From: Acidobacteriaceae bacterium
Lineage (GTDB): Bacteria > Acidobacteriota > Terriglobia > Terriglobales > Acidobacteriaceae
DNA: 39,142 nt
Reading direction: 5' to 3'
Assembly: GCA_027449545.1 (NCBI GenBank)
Contig: DAIDLI010000116.1
Location: 1 to 39,142, forward strand
In this document: positions 32,602 through 39,142 of the stretch, piece by piece
Layout of the letters: each line of letters starts with the position of its first letter
Numbering within the stretch: position 1 is the first letter of the stretch
Translations under genes and position numbers: made by a program
Notes under the pieces: model-generated
The model's database searches: none
What the model was told of the DNA's origin: nothing
Seen by the model: only the letters and a program-made list of their open reading frames with translations

Positions 32602-32916
32602 GCGGCTCATCTGCTGGCGGCCGCCGCCGCTGCCCTTGCGGGCGGTGTAGCAGTCGCGGCAGTAGACGGGACGGTCGCCGCGTGGCTCGAACGGCACGGT
32701 GGTCGGCTGGCCGCAGCCCGAGCAGATGACAGGAGTACCCTGCGACGGAGCGGAGCGGTAGCCGGATCCCCCTTGGTCGTTCTTCTTGGCCATACGGCAA
32801 GGTTTACAACGTTTCGGGGTTGAGAAACCACGTTCCTGAAAGAACGCCTGATCGGCAGCGGTGAATGTGAATTCCTGTCCACAATCGCTGCAAGTTAACT
32901 GCATATCTCCGGCCAT
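32590..32916 (-). CDS. Double zinc-ribbon protein (CxxC-x17-CxxC type)
   Basis: Small soluble protein of 108 residues with two zinc modules. The first has Cys9-Cys12 and Cys37-Cys40 around FTAADQAFFQERGF, the pattern of the probable zinc-ribbon family PF13451. The second has Cys65-Cys68 and Cys86-Cys89 with exactly 17 residues between and VPFEPRGDRPVYC, the CxxC-x17-CxxC domain. A Gly/Ser/Arg linker joins them and the tail is basic. Such proteins are common in Acidobacteriota and related groups but have no proven function; nucleic-acid or ribosome association is a guess. AAAGGAG is 5 bases before the ATG. Confidence 0.85.
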   Translation of the reverse strand: MAGDMQLTCSDCGQEFTFTAADQAFFQERGFSTPKRCKPCRMAKKNDQGGSGYRSAPSQGTPVICSGCGQPTTVPFEPRGDRPVYCRDCYTARKGSGGGRQQMSRAHY

Positions 32917-32935
32917 GGGACTCCTTTCGGATGAT

Positions 32936-32965
32936 TGTATAGGGGGTTTGTGGAATTCCGAACAA
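32936..32965 (-). promoter_or_regulatory. Sigma-70-type promoter of the zinc-ribbon gene
   Basis: On the minus strand TTGTTC (32965-32960), 18 bases, TATACA (32941-32936). Transcription would begin near 32929, leaving a short leader that just includes the AAAGGAG ribosome site at 32927-32921. Confidence 0.5.
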
Positions 32966-32974
32966 GGATTGTTC
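32960..32974. promoter_or_regulatory. Inverted repeat over the -35 box of the zinc-ribbon promoter
   Basis: GAACAA-GGA-TTGTTC, a perfect 6-bp inverted repeat with 3-base spacer, covers the -35 hexamer, a typical repressor position. It also reads as GAAC-N7-GTTC. No factor can be named. Confidence 0.35.
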
Positions 32975-33097
32975 CTAGGTTTTCCCTTTCTGGCACTCGC
33001 GGGGAGAAGGAACCTGTCTGCCGATGAAATGGGGCCCCAGGTGGGCGCGGGGTATCTATAATCGGTTGACTTTCATCTACAGCCAGGACGAACGCCC

Positions 33098-34207
33098 ATG
33101 CGGATTGTGTATCTCTTGACCTCGCTGGGGACTGGGGGAGCCGAGCGCCAGGCGGTGCTGCTGGCCAGCCGGATGCAGCAGCGCGGGCACCTCGTCCATC
33201 TGCTGGTACTGCGGCCGCGGGAGAGCGAGGAGTGGGCGACGACTCTGCCGATCTTGCGGCTGAACCTGAATAAGTCGCCGGTGGGGGTGCTGACCGGGAT
33301 GCTGTGGGCGGCGCAGTTTTTCCGCAGGTTTCGGCCGGAGCTGGTTCACAGCCATGGGTTTCACGGGAACCTGGCGGCGCGGCTGCTGCGGCTGGCTTAT
33401 CCGCAGGCCGCGGTGGTCTCGACGATTCACAACATCTACGAGGGCGGCGCGGCGCGGATGTGGGCCTATCGCTGGACCGACGGCCTGAGCCGGCGCACGG
33501 TGGCGGTGTGCGAAGCCGCGCGGGAGCGGTTTACGGCGCTGGGGGCGGTGGCCGCGCAGCGGTGTTGCGTGCTTGCCAATGCCGTGGAGGAGCGCGAGCT
33601 TATGCCGGAGCCCGGCCGGAGGGCAGCCACCCGCGCATCGATGGAGGCGGCGGGTGAGTTTGTGTGGCTGACGGCGGGACGGCTGACGCCGGGCAAGGAT
33701 TATCCCAACCTTCTGCGGGCGTTTGCCCGCGTGTGCGGGGCGCGTCCGGATGCGCAGTTATGGATTGCGGGGCGCGATGTTGCCGGGGCGCGCGCGGAGC
33801 TGGAGGGATTGGCCGCGGAACTGGGTGTGGCGGGCGTGCGCTGGCTGGGGCACCGCGAGGACCTGTCGGCGCTGCTGGATGCCGTCGATGGGTTTGTGCT
33901 GGCTTCGGCGTGGGAAGGAATGCCGGTCGCGCTGATCGAAGCCATGGCGATGGCCAAGCCGACGGTTGCCACCGATGTGGGTGGTGTTGGCGAGCTGCTG
34001 GGCGATTGCGGCGTGTTGGCTCCGGCGCGCGATCCGGAGGCGTTGGCGGAGGCGATGCTGGGAGTGATGGCGAAGAGCGAGGAAGAGCGGGCGCGTCTGG
34101 GGTGCGCGGCGCGGGAGCGGATTCCGGCGGGCTTCACGATGGGAGCGAGGGCTCTGGAGTGGGAGCGGCTGTATCGCGAGGTGGTTGCTTCCGGCAGCGC
34201 GGCTTGA
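33098..34207 (+). CDS. GT4-family glycosyltransferase
   Basis: Predicted retaining glycosyltransferase with a GT-B fold, 369 residues. The N-terminal domain has LLTSLGTGGAERQ (GGAE is the acceptor-side glycine loop) and SHGFHGN; the donor domain starts with WLTAGRLTPGKDYPNLL and contains the EX7E motif EGMPVALIE (Glu273 and Glu281) that binds the nucleotide sugar, followed by PTVATDVGGVGEL. It probably acts at the inner face of the membrane in cell-surface polysaccharide or glycolipid assembly. No other glycan gene is near. A TATAAT lies at 33057-33062 without a -35 box; no strong ribosome site is seen. Confidence 0.9.
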   Translation: MRIVYLLTSLGTGGAERQAVLLASRMQQRGHLVHLLVLRPRESEEWATTLPILRLNLNKSPVGVLTGMLWAAQFFRRFRPELVHSHGFHGNLAARLLRLAYPQAAVVSTIHNIYEGGAARMWAYRWTDGLSRRTVAVCEAARERFTALGAVAAQRCCVLANAVEERELMPEPGRRAATRASMEAAGEFVWLTAGRLTPGKDYPNLLRAFARVCGARPDAQLWIAGRDVAGARAELEGLAAELGVAGVRWLGHREDLSALLDAVDGFVLASAWEGMPVALIEAMAMAKPTVATDVGGVGELLGDCGVLAPARDPEALAEAMLGVMAKSEEERARLGCAARERIPAGFTMGARALEWERLYREVVASGSAA

Positions 34208-34220
34208 TCGAGTGCCGAAG

Positions 34221-34256
34221 ACCAAAGAGGCCGGAACATGCTCCGGCCTCTTTGGT
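34221..34256. terminator. Bidirectional terminator-like hairpin
   Basis: A perfect 15-bp stem, ACCAAAGAGGCCGGA (34221-34235) and TCCGGCCTCTTTGGT (34242-34256), with a 6-base loop lies between the convergent ends of the glycosyltransferase and receptor genes. No T-run follows on either side. Confidence 0.65.
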
Positions 34257-34270
34257 GAATCGTCACGTAG

Positions 34271-37200
34271 CTAGAAGGTGAAGAAGCTCTGCACGAAGAT
34301 GCGGCGCGCGGCGGAACCGGCAGGCGAGGCGAACAGACCGCCGGCCAGGCGCGTGGACTGCTCGAAACGGACGCCAGGACCGTTGAGGCCATTGCCGAGG
34401 GGAGTGGGCACGATGGTTCCCGAGGGGGTTCCGTAGTCGATGTTGTTGAAGAGGTTGAGGGCCTGGACGCTGAAGGTGAGCGAGTACTTGCGCCCGGTGC
34501 CGGCGGGGCCGTGGAATCCACGTCCCCCCATGGGCCCGCCGCCAAATCCGCCATGGAATCCGCCGCCGCCACCGCCGCGGGGGCCGTGGAATCCGCCGCC
34601 CTGCGGGCCGCCGGCTGACTCCGTGTGGGGGCCGATGCCGAAGGAACGGCTCATGCGCAGGTTGAAGGCCACGGCGCTGGGGCCAAGCAGCGAGTCGGGA
34701 GGAAGGATCCCCTGGCTGGGACTGGCCGGGTTGGTATCGAGAGCGCCGTAGTTGGTTTGCACCACGCTGTTGGGATTGGAGGCGGAGGTGGCGTAGGCGG
34801 GGCGGTCATTGAAGAAGTTGTCGCCGGTGAGGTCGTTGGCGGTAACGATGCTGTAGGGCTTGCCCTGCTGGACCACCAGGAAGGGATTGAAGCTGAGGCC
34901 CCAGGGGCCGCTGTAGTTGCCCATCAGGAAGAGGAATTGGGGACGGATGAAGGGCGCGCGGCCGTAGTCCAGGCTGAGGTCGTAGGAGTTGGAGGGGCTG
35001 GAGCCGTTGCCGCCGTCGGAGTTGGCCTGGGTCCAGTTATAGAAGCCGACCATGCCGAAGTTGCGCGTGAACTGGGCGTTGACGTTGACGATGATCTGGT
35101 TCTGCTTGTAGACAGCTTCGGGGAAATACTGGTCGACGATGCTGTTGTTGCCCTGGGAGGCCAGCAGGCGCGGTCCGGTGGATGCGTTGTAGAAGACGGT
35201 TCCCGGCAGGGGCGTGTAGGGGTTGGCATTGCGCACGACCATCTGGTGCACGCCGAAGGAGCGCAGATAGGTGAAGGTCAGGGTGGCCTTTTTGGTTAAC
35301 TGCCGCTCCAGGCTGATGCCCATCTGCTCGGCGTAGGGCGAGCGATAGTGCGGGGTGATGCTGTCGTACTGCGGCGAGGTCGGAGTGGCTTGATTGGCGC
35401 CGGCGCAGCCCTGGCTCAGAGCGGCCTGAAGGCTGGTGGCGTCGAAGCAGGTGGGATTGCTGATGACGGTCTGCTTCTGGCTGTTGGCGGTGCCGTTGTA
35501 CTGCTCGAGGTTCATCAGATCCTGAATCTGGAAGCGGTCATAGAAGAAGCCGATACCGCCGCGGACCACGGTTTTTGCCTGCCTGTGGTTCTTATGGCCG
35601 TCGAGAGCATAGGCGAAGGCGATGCGGGGGGCGAAGTCACTGTGATCGGCGACGTGATTCTGGGTTTCCCAGCGCAGGCCGGCGGAGAAGGTGAAGAAGG
35701 GGTTGACCTTCCAGTCGTCCTGGTAAAAGAGCGCGGCGTCGAAGAGGTTCCCCACGAAGCCCAAAGGGCCGGTGGTGTAGGTGAGCTTGATGGGCGTGCA
35801 CTGCTGACCGGAGGGACAGGCTTGCTGAATCTGCGCCACGGTTTTGCCCTGGGCCATGCCGTTGAGCGTGTCGATGTACGCATTGAGCGAGGGGAAGTTG
35901 AAGATGCCGTTATAACCGGCGGTGCTGGAGGTGGCCTGGCGGTTGTCGCGGATCCAGGTGCCGAACTTGATGGCGTGTTTGCCCGCAGTCATGGTCACGA
36001 AGTCCTGCAACTCGAGGTGGTCGGAGTGGCCGGTCTGCGACTGCGTGGAGTTGGCGCCGCCGGTGAAGTAGTGCGGCACGGTGACGGTGGGCGCGGTGGG
36101 CGCGCTGGCCGGCACCTGCGCGATGGCTGCCGGCTCGGGCACGTTGGAGTTGGCGCCGCGACGATACTCGAAGCGCACTTCCTGCACGATGCGGTCGGTG
36201 ACGATCTGGGTGTCGTCGAGCTGGAAGGCGTTTTCGGTGACCTGGGCAGTGGAGTCCTGGGTAGGCAGCGCAGTGCTGCCGATGGCGCCGGTCTGGTAAT
36301 TGCGCCAGAACTGGTAGCGCAGGGTCAGGGTATTTTTCTGCCCGAGCTGAAGGTCGACGCGCGGGGTGACGGCGGTGCGGGTACGCGGGGAGAAGAGGCC
36401 GCCGGAGATGGTGGTGGGCACAAATGTACCGCCGCTGGGGAGGGCGGTGTCGGCCGTGTAGATGCTGGCGTCCTGGGTGTTGCGCTGTTCGGCGGCGAAG
36501 AAGTAGGAGGCGTTCTTATCGATGGGGCCGCTGATGGTGCCGTTGCCCTGGATGCTGTGGTAAGGGGGAATCTGGCGAGTGAAAGGATTGCCAGTGTTGA
36601 AGGTGTCGTCGTTGCCGAGCAGGAAGACGCGGCCATGCAGCTTGTCGGTGCCGGGCTTGGTCAGGATCTCGATGCGGCCGTAGCCGAGGCGGTCGAACTC
36701 CGCCGAGAAGGGATTCTGGTTGATGCGGATCTCGCGGATGGCGGATTTGGGCGGGAGCTGGCCGCCGGTGAAGCCGTCGATGTAGATCTGGCCGCCGTTG
36801 GGGCCGGCGGAGGGGCCGGCGAGGGCCTGCAACTCGTTGGAGAGCTCGTCAGGATCGTCGGAGAGGGCGTCGAGGTCGCTGCCCTTGAGCACGATGGCGT
36901 TGGCGTTCTGGTCGGCTTCGGTGCTGACGGTGGGACCGCTGTCGCCGTTGACTTCGACCTGCTGCTGCTCATTTTCAAGAGCCATCTTGATGTCGTCGGC
37001 CTTGATCTCGCCGGGCTGAACGGCGACCGGCTTGGAGACAAAGAGGGCGAAGCCCGGGGCTGTGACCTGAAGAACATAGTTGCCGGCCGGCAGTCCGTGG
37101 ACGACATAGGCGCCGCTGGCATCGGAGGTGGTCTTGGCAACCGCCGATCCCTGCGCGGCGCTCACCGTCACCTGCGCGCCGGGAATCATGGCGCCGGTGG

Positions 37201-37339
37201 GATCGGCGACGTGGCCGTGCAGAGTGCCTCGCGCAGCGGTGTGGGCAGACGCATCGTCCTGGGCCCGGGCTCCGGAGTTGGCCATGGCCAGCACTCCGGC
37301 TATCACACATGATGCAAAAAAAGACGATCGTAAGAACAC
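34271..37339 (-). CDS. Oar-type TonB-dependent outer-membrane receptor
   Basis: Predicted outer-membrane receptor of 1022 residues. A signal peptide (1-26), a carboxypeptidase-regulatory-like beta-sandwich (about 37-120, GTLHGHVADPTGAMIPGA), a plug domain (about 130-235, with QIYIDGFTGGQ and GYGRIEILTKPGTD) and a large barrel ending FVQSFFTF, with terminal aromatic Phe as in outer-membrane proteins. Residues about 905-947 form an unusual Gly/Phe/His/Arg-rich stretch (units like GGGFHGPRGG) inside the barrel. It begins with GTG (GAGGA 5 bases upstream), 52 bases after the DUF5666-like gene, so the two form an operon. The substrate is unknown; acidobacterial members are numerous and often tied to glycan or peptide uptake. 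Confidence 0.9.
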   Translation of the reverse strand: MFLRSSFFASCVIAGVLAMANSGARAQDDASAHTAARGTLHGHVADPTGAMIPGAQVTVSAAQGSAVAKTTSDASGAYVVHGLPAGNYVLQVTAPGFALFVSKPVAVQPGEIKADDIKMALENEQQQVEVNGDSGPTVSTEADQNANAIVLKGSDLDALSDDPDELSNELQALAGPSAGPNGGQIYIDGFTGGQLPPKSAIREIRINQNPFSAEFDRLGYGRIEILTKPGTDKLHGRVFLLGNDDTFNTGNPFTRQIPPYHSIQGNGTISGPIDKNASYFFAAEQRNTQDASIYTADTALPSGGTFVPTTISGGLFSPRTRTAVTPRVDLQLGQKNTLTLRYQFWRNYQTGAIGSTALPTQDSTAQVTENAFQLDDTQIVTDRIVQEVRFEYRRGANSNVPEPAAIAQVPASAPTAPTVTVPHYFTGGANSTQSQTGHSDHLELQDFVTMTAGKHAIKFGTWIRDNRQATSSTAGYNGIFNFPSLNAYIDTLNGMAQGKTVAQIQQACPSGQQCTPIKLTYTTGPLGFVGNLFDAALFYQDDWKVNPFFTFSAGLRWETQNHVADHSDFAPRIAFAYALDGHKNHRQAKTVVRGGIGFFYDRFQIQDLMNLEQYNGTANSQKQTVISNPTCFDATSLQAALSQGCAGANQATPTSPQYDSITPHYRSPYAEQMGISLERQLTKKATLTFTYLRSFGVHQMVVRNANPYTPLPGTVFYNASTGPRLLASQGNNSIVDQYFPEAVYKQNQIIVNVNAQFTRNFGMVGFYNWTQANSDGGNGSSPSNSYDLSLDYGRAPFIRPQFLFLMGNYSGPWGLSFNPFLVVQQGKPYSIVTANDLTGDNFFNDRPAYATSASNPNSVVQTNYGALDTNPASPSQGILPPDSLLGPSAVAFNLRMSRSFGIGPHTESAGGPQGGGFHGPRGGGGGGFHGGFGGGPMGGRGFHGPAGTGRKYSLTFSVQALNLFNNIDYGTPSGTIVPTPLGNGLNGPGVRFEQSTRLAGGLFASPAGSAARRIFVQSFFTF

Positions 37340-37391
37340 AAGTATCCTCGCTAGTTTGTGAACAAGAGCTACGGCGATAAGAGAGAGCGGA

Positions 37392-38555
37392 TTATTGCGT
37401 GCCGGCGTCAGCCTCAGGCGCGCTGGAGCTCATGCTCCAGTTCGCCAGCAGGTCCTGACTCTCGGGCGCTTCCAGCAGCGGCTGGACGCCTGCAATCAGG
37501 GTGATGGCCGTGACCTGCGCGGTGCCGGGCGTGGCCACAAGCATTACGGCTTCGCCTTTTTGCAGGTCGGAAAAGTGAATGAGCGGAGCACGCTTCAAGA
37601 GCTGCTGGGGGTCGGCTGCGGCCGCGCCTGCTCCCGGCGCCCCGCTGCGCTGCGACCATGCGCCGCCGCGTTGACGGAAACCCTGATGGCCGGCGGGCGC
37701 TGCGCCCTGGCTCGCGGCTTCACCCTTGAGGCGGACGGCGAGAAACTGCGCCATGCGCTCCGGCAGGTCGCGCATCTGGGCGTCGGCGGGAACCTTCACG
37801 GTGACCTGCTTCTTGGTGGCAAGGTCCTTGATGGTGAAGGTGGAGTTGGCGGGATCGATGGAGCCGATGAGGCCGGAGATATTGCGGAAGCTGCCGGAGA
37901 CCACCTCTGCGGCGTCGATCTCGGTGCCGTTCTTCGTGCCGCGGGCCATCAATTCGTCGCCCACGTGAATGTCGGCGAAGGGGGCAGGCTGAGCCGCTGC
38001 ATAGCTGACCGAGACCGGAGCGTAGCGCTTGAGCACGGTGGCCTTGGTGGTGTGAATGGTAAAGCTGTGTGCGGTTGGGCCGGCGCCGGAGGCGATGACG
38101 ATGGTTCCGGTGGCGGGATCGAGGCTCTTGACCAGTCCACCCGCGCCGTTGATCTTCCAATCTTCGGCTTCCTGTTCACGCTTCTTTTCGAGGTCGGAGG
38201 CCTTGATGGCGACGACGCGCATGGCCTGCGGCGTGGCGCCGGTGGAGCTGGGACTGATCCAGACCAGGACGCGGTCGCCGGTGGCAATCTCGCTGAACTG
38301 CATGGCAGCCGCCGCGCTCAGGCTGGTCTGGCCGGGCTCGATGCGCTTCAGGTCGGCGGTTGCGGGGACTTCCACGGTGTGGTCTTCGCCCTGCGCGGTT
38401 TTGAGGGTGATGGTGTTGCCGTTGATTGCGGTCACCGTACCCAAATAGCGGGTGACTGATTGCGCGCGCGCTACCGCTGCGCAGGCGGCGACTGCGAAAC
38501 ACAGGCCCAGGGCGAGCAGGAAGCTCCGGCTGCGGGTTTCATGTTTGCTTGTCAT
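37392..38555 (-). CDS. Secreted DUF5666-like protein with three beta-repeats
   Basis: Predicted exported protein of 387 residues, function unknown. A signal peptide (about 12-32, ending ARAQ) is followed by three related beta-barrel repeats: about 37-120 (YLGTVTAINGNTITLKT), about 135-215 (GLVKSLDPATGTIVIAS) and about 220-275 (GLIGSIDPANSTFTIKD), the layout of DUF5666-type domains. A Gly/Arg/Ala/Gln-rich segment (about 282-315, GFRQRGGAWSQRSG) resembles in composition the low-complexity loop of the receptor encoded next. The C-terminal part holds another strand pair (GEAVMLVATPG). AGAGGAC precedes the ATG. It heads the receptor operon. Confidence 0.75.
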   Translation of the reverse strand: MTSKHETRSRSFLLALGLCFAVAACAAVARAQSVTRYLGTVTAINGNTITLKTAQGEDHTVEVPATADLKRIEPGQTSLSAAAAMQFSEIATGDRVLVWISPSSTGATPQAMRVVAIKASDLEKKREQEAEDWKINGAGGLVKSLDPATGTIVIASGAGPTAHSFTIHTTKATVLKRYAPVSVSYAAAQPAPFADIHVGDELMARGTKNGTEIDAAEVVSGSFRNISGLIGSIDPANSTFTIKDLATKKQVTVKVPADAQMRDLPERMAQFLAVRLKGEAASQGAAPAGHQGFRQRGGAWSQRSGAPGAGAAAADPQQLLKRAPLIHFSDLQKGEAVMLVATPGTAQVTAITLIAGVQPLLEAPESQDLLANWSMSSSAPEADAGTQ

Positions 38556-38593
38556 CTACGTCCTCTCCGCGGCTGATCGGAACTGGCGTCCGT

Positions 38594-38610
38594 TAGGAAA
38601 TTGTTTCCTA
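38594..38610. promoter_or_regulatory. Candidate operator upstream of the DUF5666-receptor operon
   Basis: TAGGAAA-TTG-TTTCCTA is a perfect 7-bp inverted repeat with a 3-base spacer, 39 bases before the first ATG of the operon. It is AT-rich against its surroundings and is the only clear dyad in this gap. The factor is unknown. Confidence 0.4.
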
Positions 38611-38708
38611 TCAGGGTAGACGAGAGAGTGCCGCAAAAGGTTGAGGCAAATTGAGCGCATTCAGGAGATGGATTGCGTGCCGTTCTGCATGGCGCAACGG
38701 TCATCCGT

Positions 38709-39142
38709 TCAACGGCTTTCGGCCAGGCGGGCGGTGTCCAGAAAGGTGAAGCTGCCCGATGGGCCGGGAGTGATATCGGTCACGCGGCGGTTGTGGACGA
38801 TGACGGTGTCCTGGTACCAGAGATTGATGGCGGGCAGGTCGCGCGCAAGGATCTTCTGGGCTTCGACGTAATCGGCGCGGCGGCGATCCATGTCGGAGGT
38901 TGCGGCCGCGTCGTCGAGCAGCGCATCGAGGCTGGCGTTGGAGTAGCGGCCGCGGTTGCCGCCCTTGGGCGGGAAGCGGGATGTGGAGAAGACGTAGCTG
39001 AAGATGTCCGGCTCTTCGTTGCCACCGATCCAGCGCAGGGAATACATCTGGAAGGCGCCGCGCACGATATCGGAATAGAAAGTGGCGAACTCGTAGCTGC
39101 GCAGATCGAGAGCGATGCCAACGCGCGCGAGCTGCTGCTGGA
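38709..39142 (-). CDS. Peptide-type ABC transporter substrate-binding protein, C-terminal part
   Basis: The last 144 residues of a family-5 (DppA/OppA-like) extracytoplasmic binding protein; the gene runs off the window edge. The visible part starts QQQLARVGIALDLRSYE, then FQMYSLRWIGGNEEPDIF, GGNRGRYSNASLDALLDDA and ILARDLPAINLWYQDT, all conserved at the C-terminal lobe of these proteins. It binds peptides or similar ligands in the periplasm for an ABC importer whose other genes are not seen here. 153 bases separate it from the DUF5666-like gene downstream. Confidence 0.9.
   Translation of the reverse strand, partial: QQQLARVGIALDLRSYEFATFYSDIVRGAFQMYSLRWIGGNEEPDIFSYVFSTSRFPPKGGNRGRYSNASLDALLDDAAATSDMDRRRADYVEAQKILARDLPAINLWYQDTVIVHNRRVTDITPGPSGSFTFLDTARLAESR

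Noticed and set aside
34440-34751. Plus-strand Pro/Trp-rich frame opposite the receptor's Gly-rich segment
   Set aside because: Its Pro-rich composition is simply the reverse complement of the Gly codons in the receptor gene.

Overview
The window looks like a chromosomal, high-G+C segment from an Acidobacteriota bacterium, most likely the Terriglobales/Acidobacteriaceae. The pointers are a 1022-residue Oar-type TonB-dependent receptor with an N-terminal carboxypeptidase-regulatory-like domain, a three-repeat DUF5666-like protein beside it, a slipin/NfeD pair, and several short palindromic intergenic repeat families that I associate with acidobacterial genomes. The placement is inferred from content only. 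I see no rRNA, tRNA, CRISPR array, insertion sequence, phage or plasmid gene.

Layout. (a) 1-10.9 kb: a ROK sugar kinase (+) converges on a run of minus-strand genes: a Tat-exported HSL-type esterase, a SPOR-domain membrane protein, a slipin, an outer-membrane MetA-type protein behind a near-consensus sigma-54 promoter, an NfeD-type membrane serine protease, a secreted TPR protein with a CsgG/TolB-like N-domain, a secreted protein with Pro/Val/Thr/Gly repeats, and a second ROK kinase of polyphosphate-glucokinase type. (b) 11-21.5 kb: a SAM methyltransferase, a secreted M3 oligopeptidase, PriA, an HU/IHF protein coupled to a site-2 (M50) protease, dCTP deaminase, an atypical NarL-type regulator, a flavin-reductase-like split-barrel protein and adenine phosphoribosyltransferase. 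(c) 21.7-31.2 kb: one minus-strand efflux operon, membrane-fusion lipoprotein - RND pump A - RND pump B - TolC-type channel. The two pumps are tandem paralogues, very close in protein sequence, but differ at the TM4 proton-relay acidic pair (Asp-Asp in A, Asp-Asn in B). (d) 31.4-34.2 kb: a small membrane protein, an OsmC-type protein, a double zinc-ribbon protein and a GT4 glycosyltransferase. (e) 34.2-39.1 kb: the DUF5666-TonB receptor operon, and the C-terminal part of a peptide-type ABC substrate-binding protein cut by the window edge.

The theme is the cell envelope: efflux, TonB-type uptake, membrane quality control (NfeD/slipin, S2P), peptidoglycan-associated SPOR protein and secreted hydrolases, mixed with nucleotide housekeeping (dcd, apt, priA). 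The points I would follow up first are the sigma-54 promoter with upstream inverted repeats inside the NfeD-slipin neighbourhood, the tandem RND pair as a possible hetero-oligomeric pump, and the receptor/DUF5666 pair that share Gly-rich low-complexity segments.
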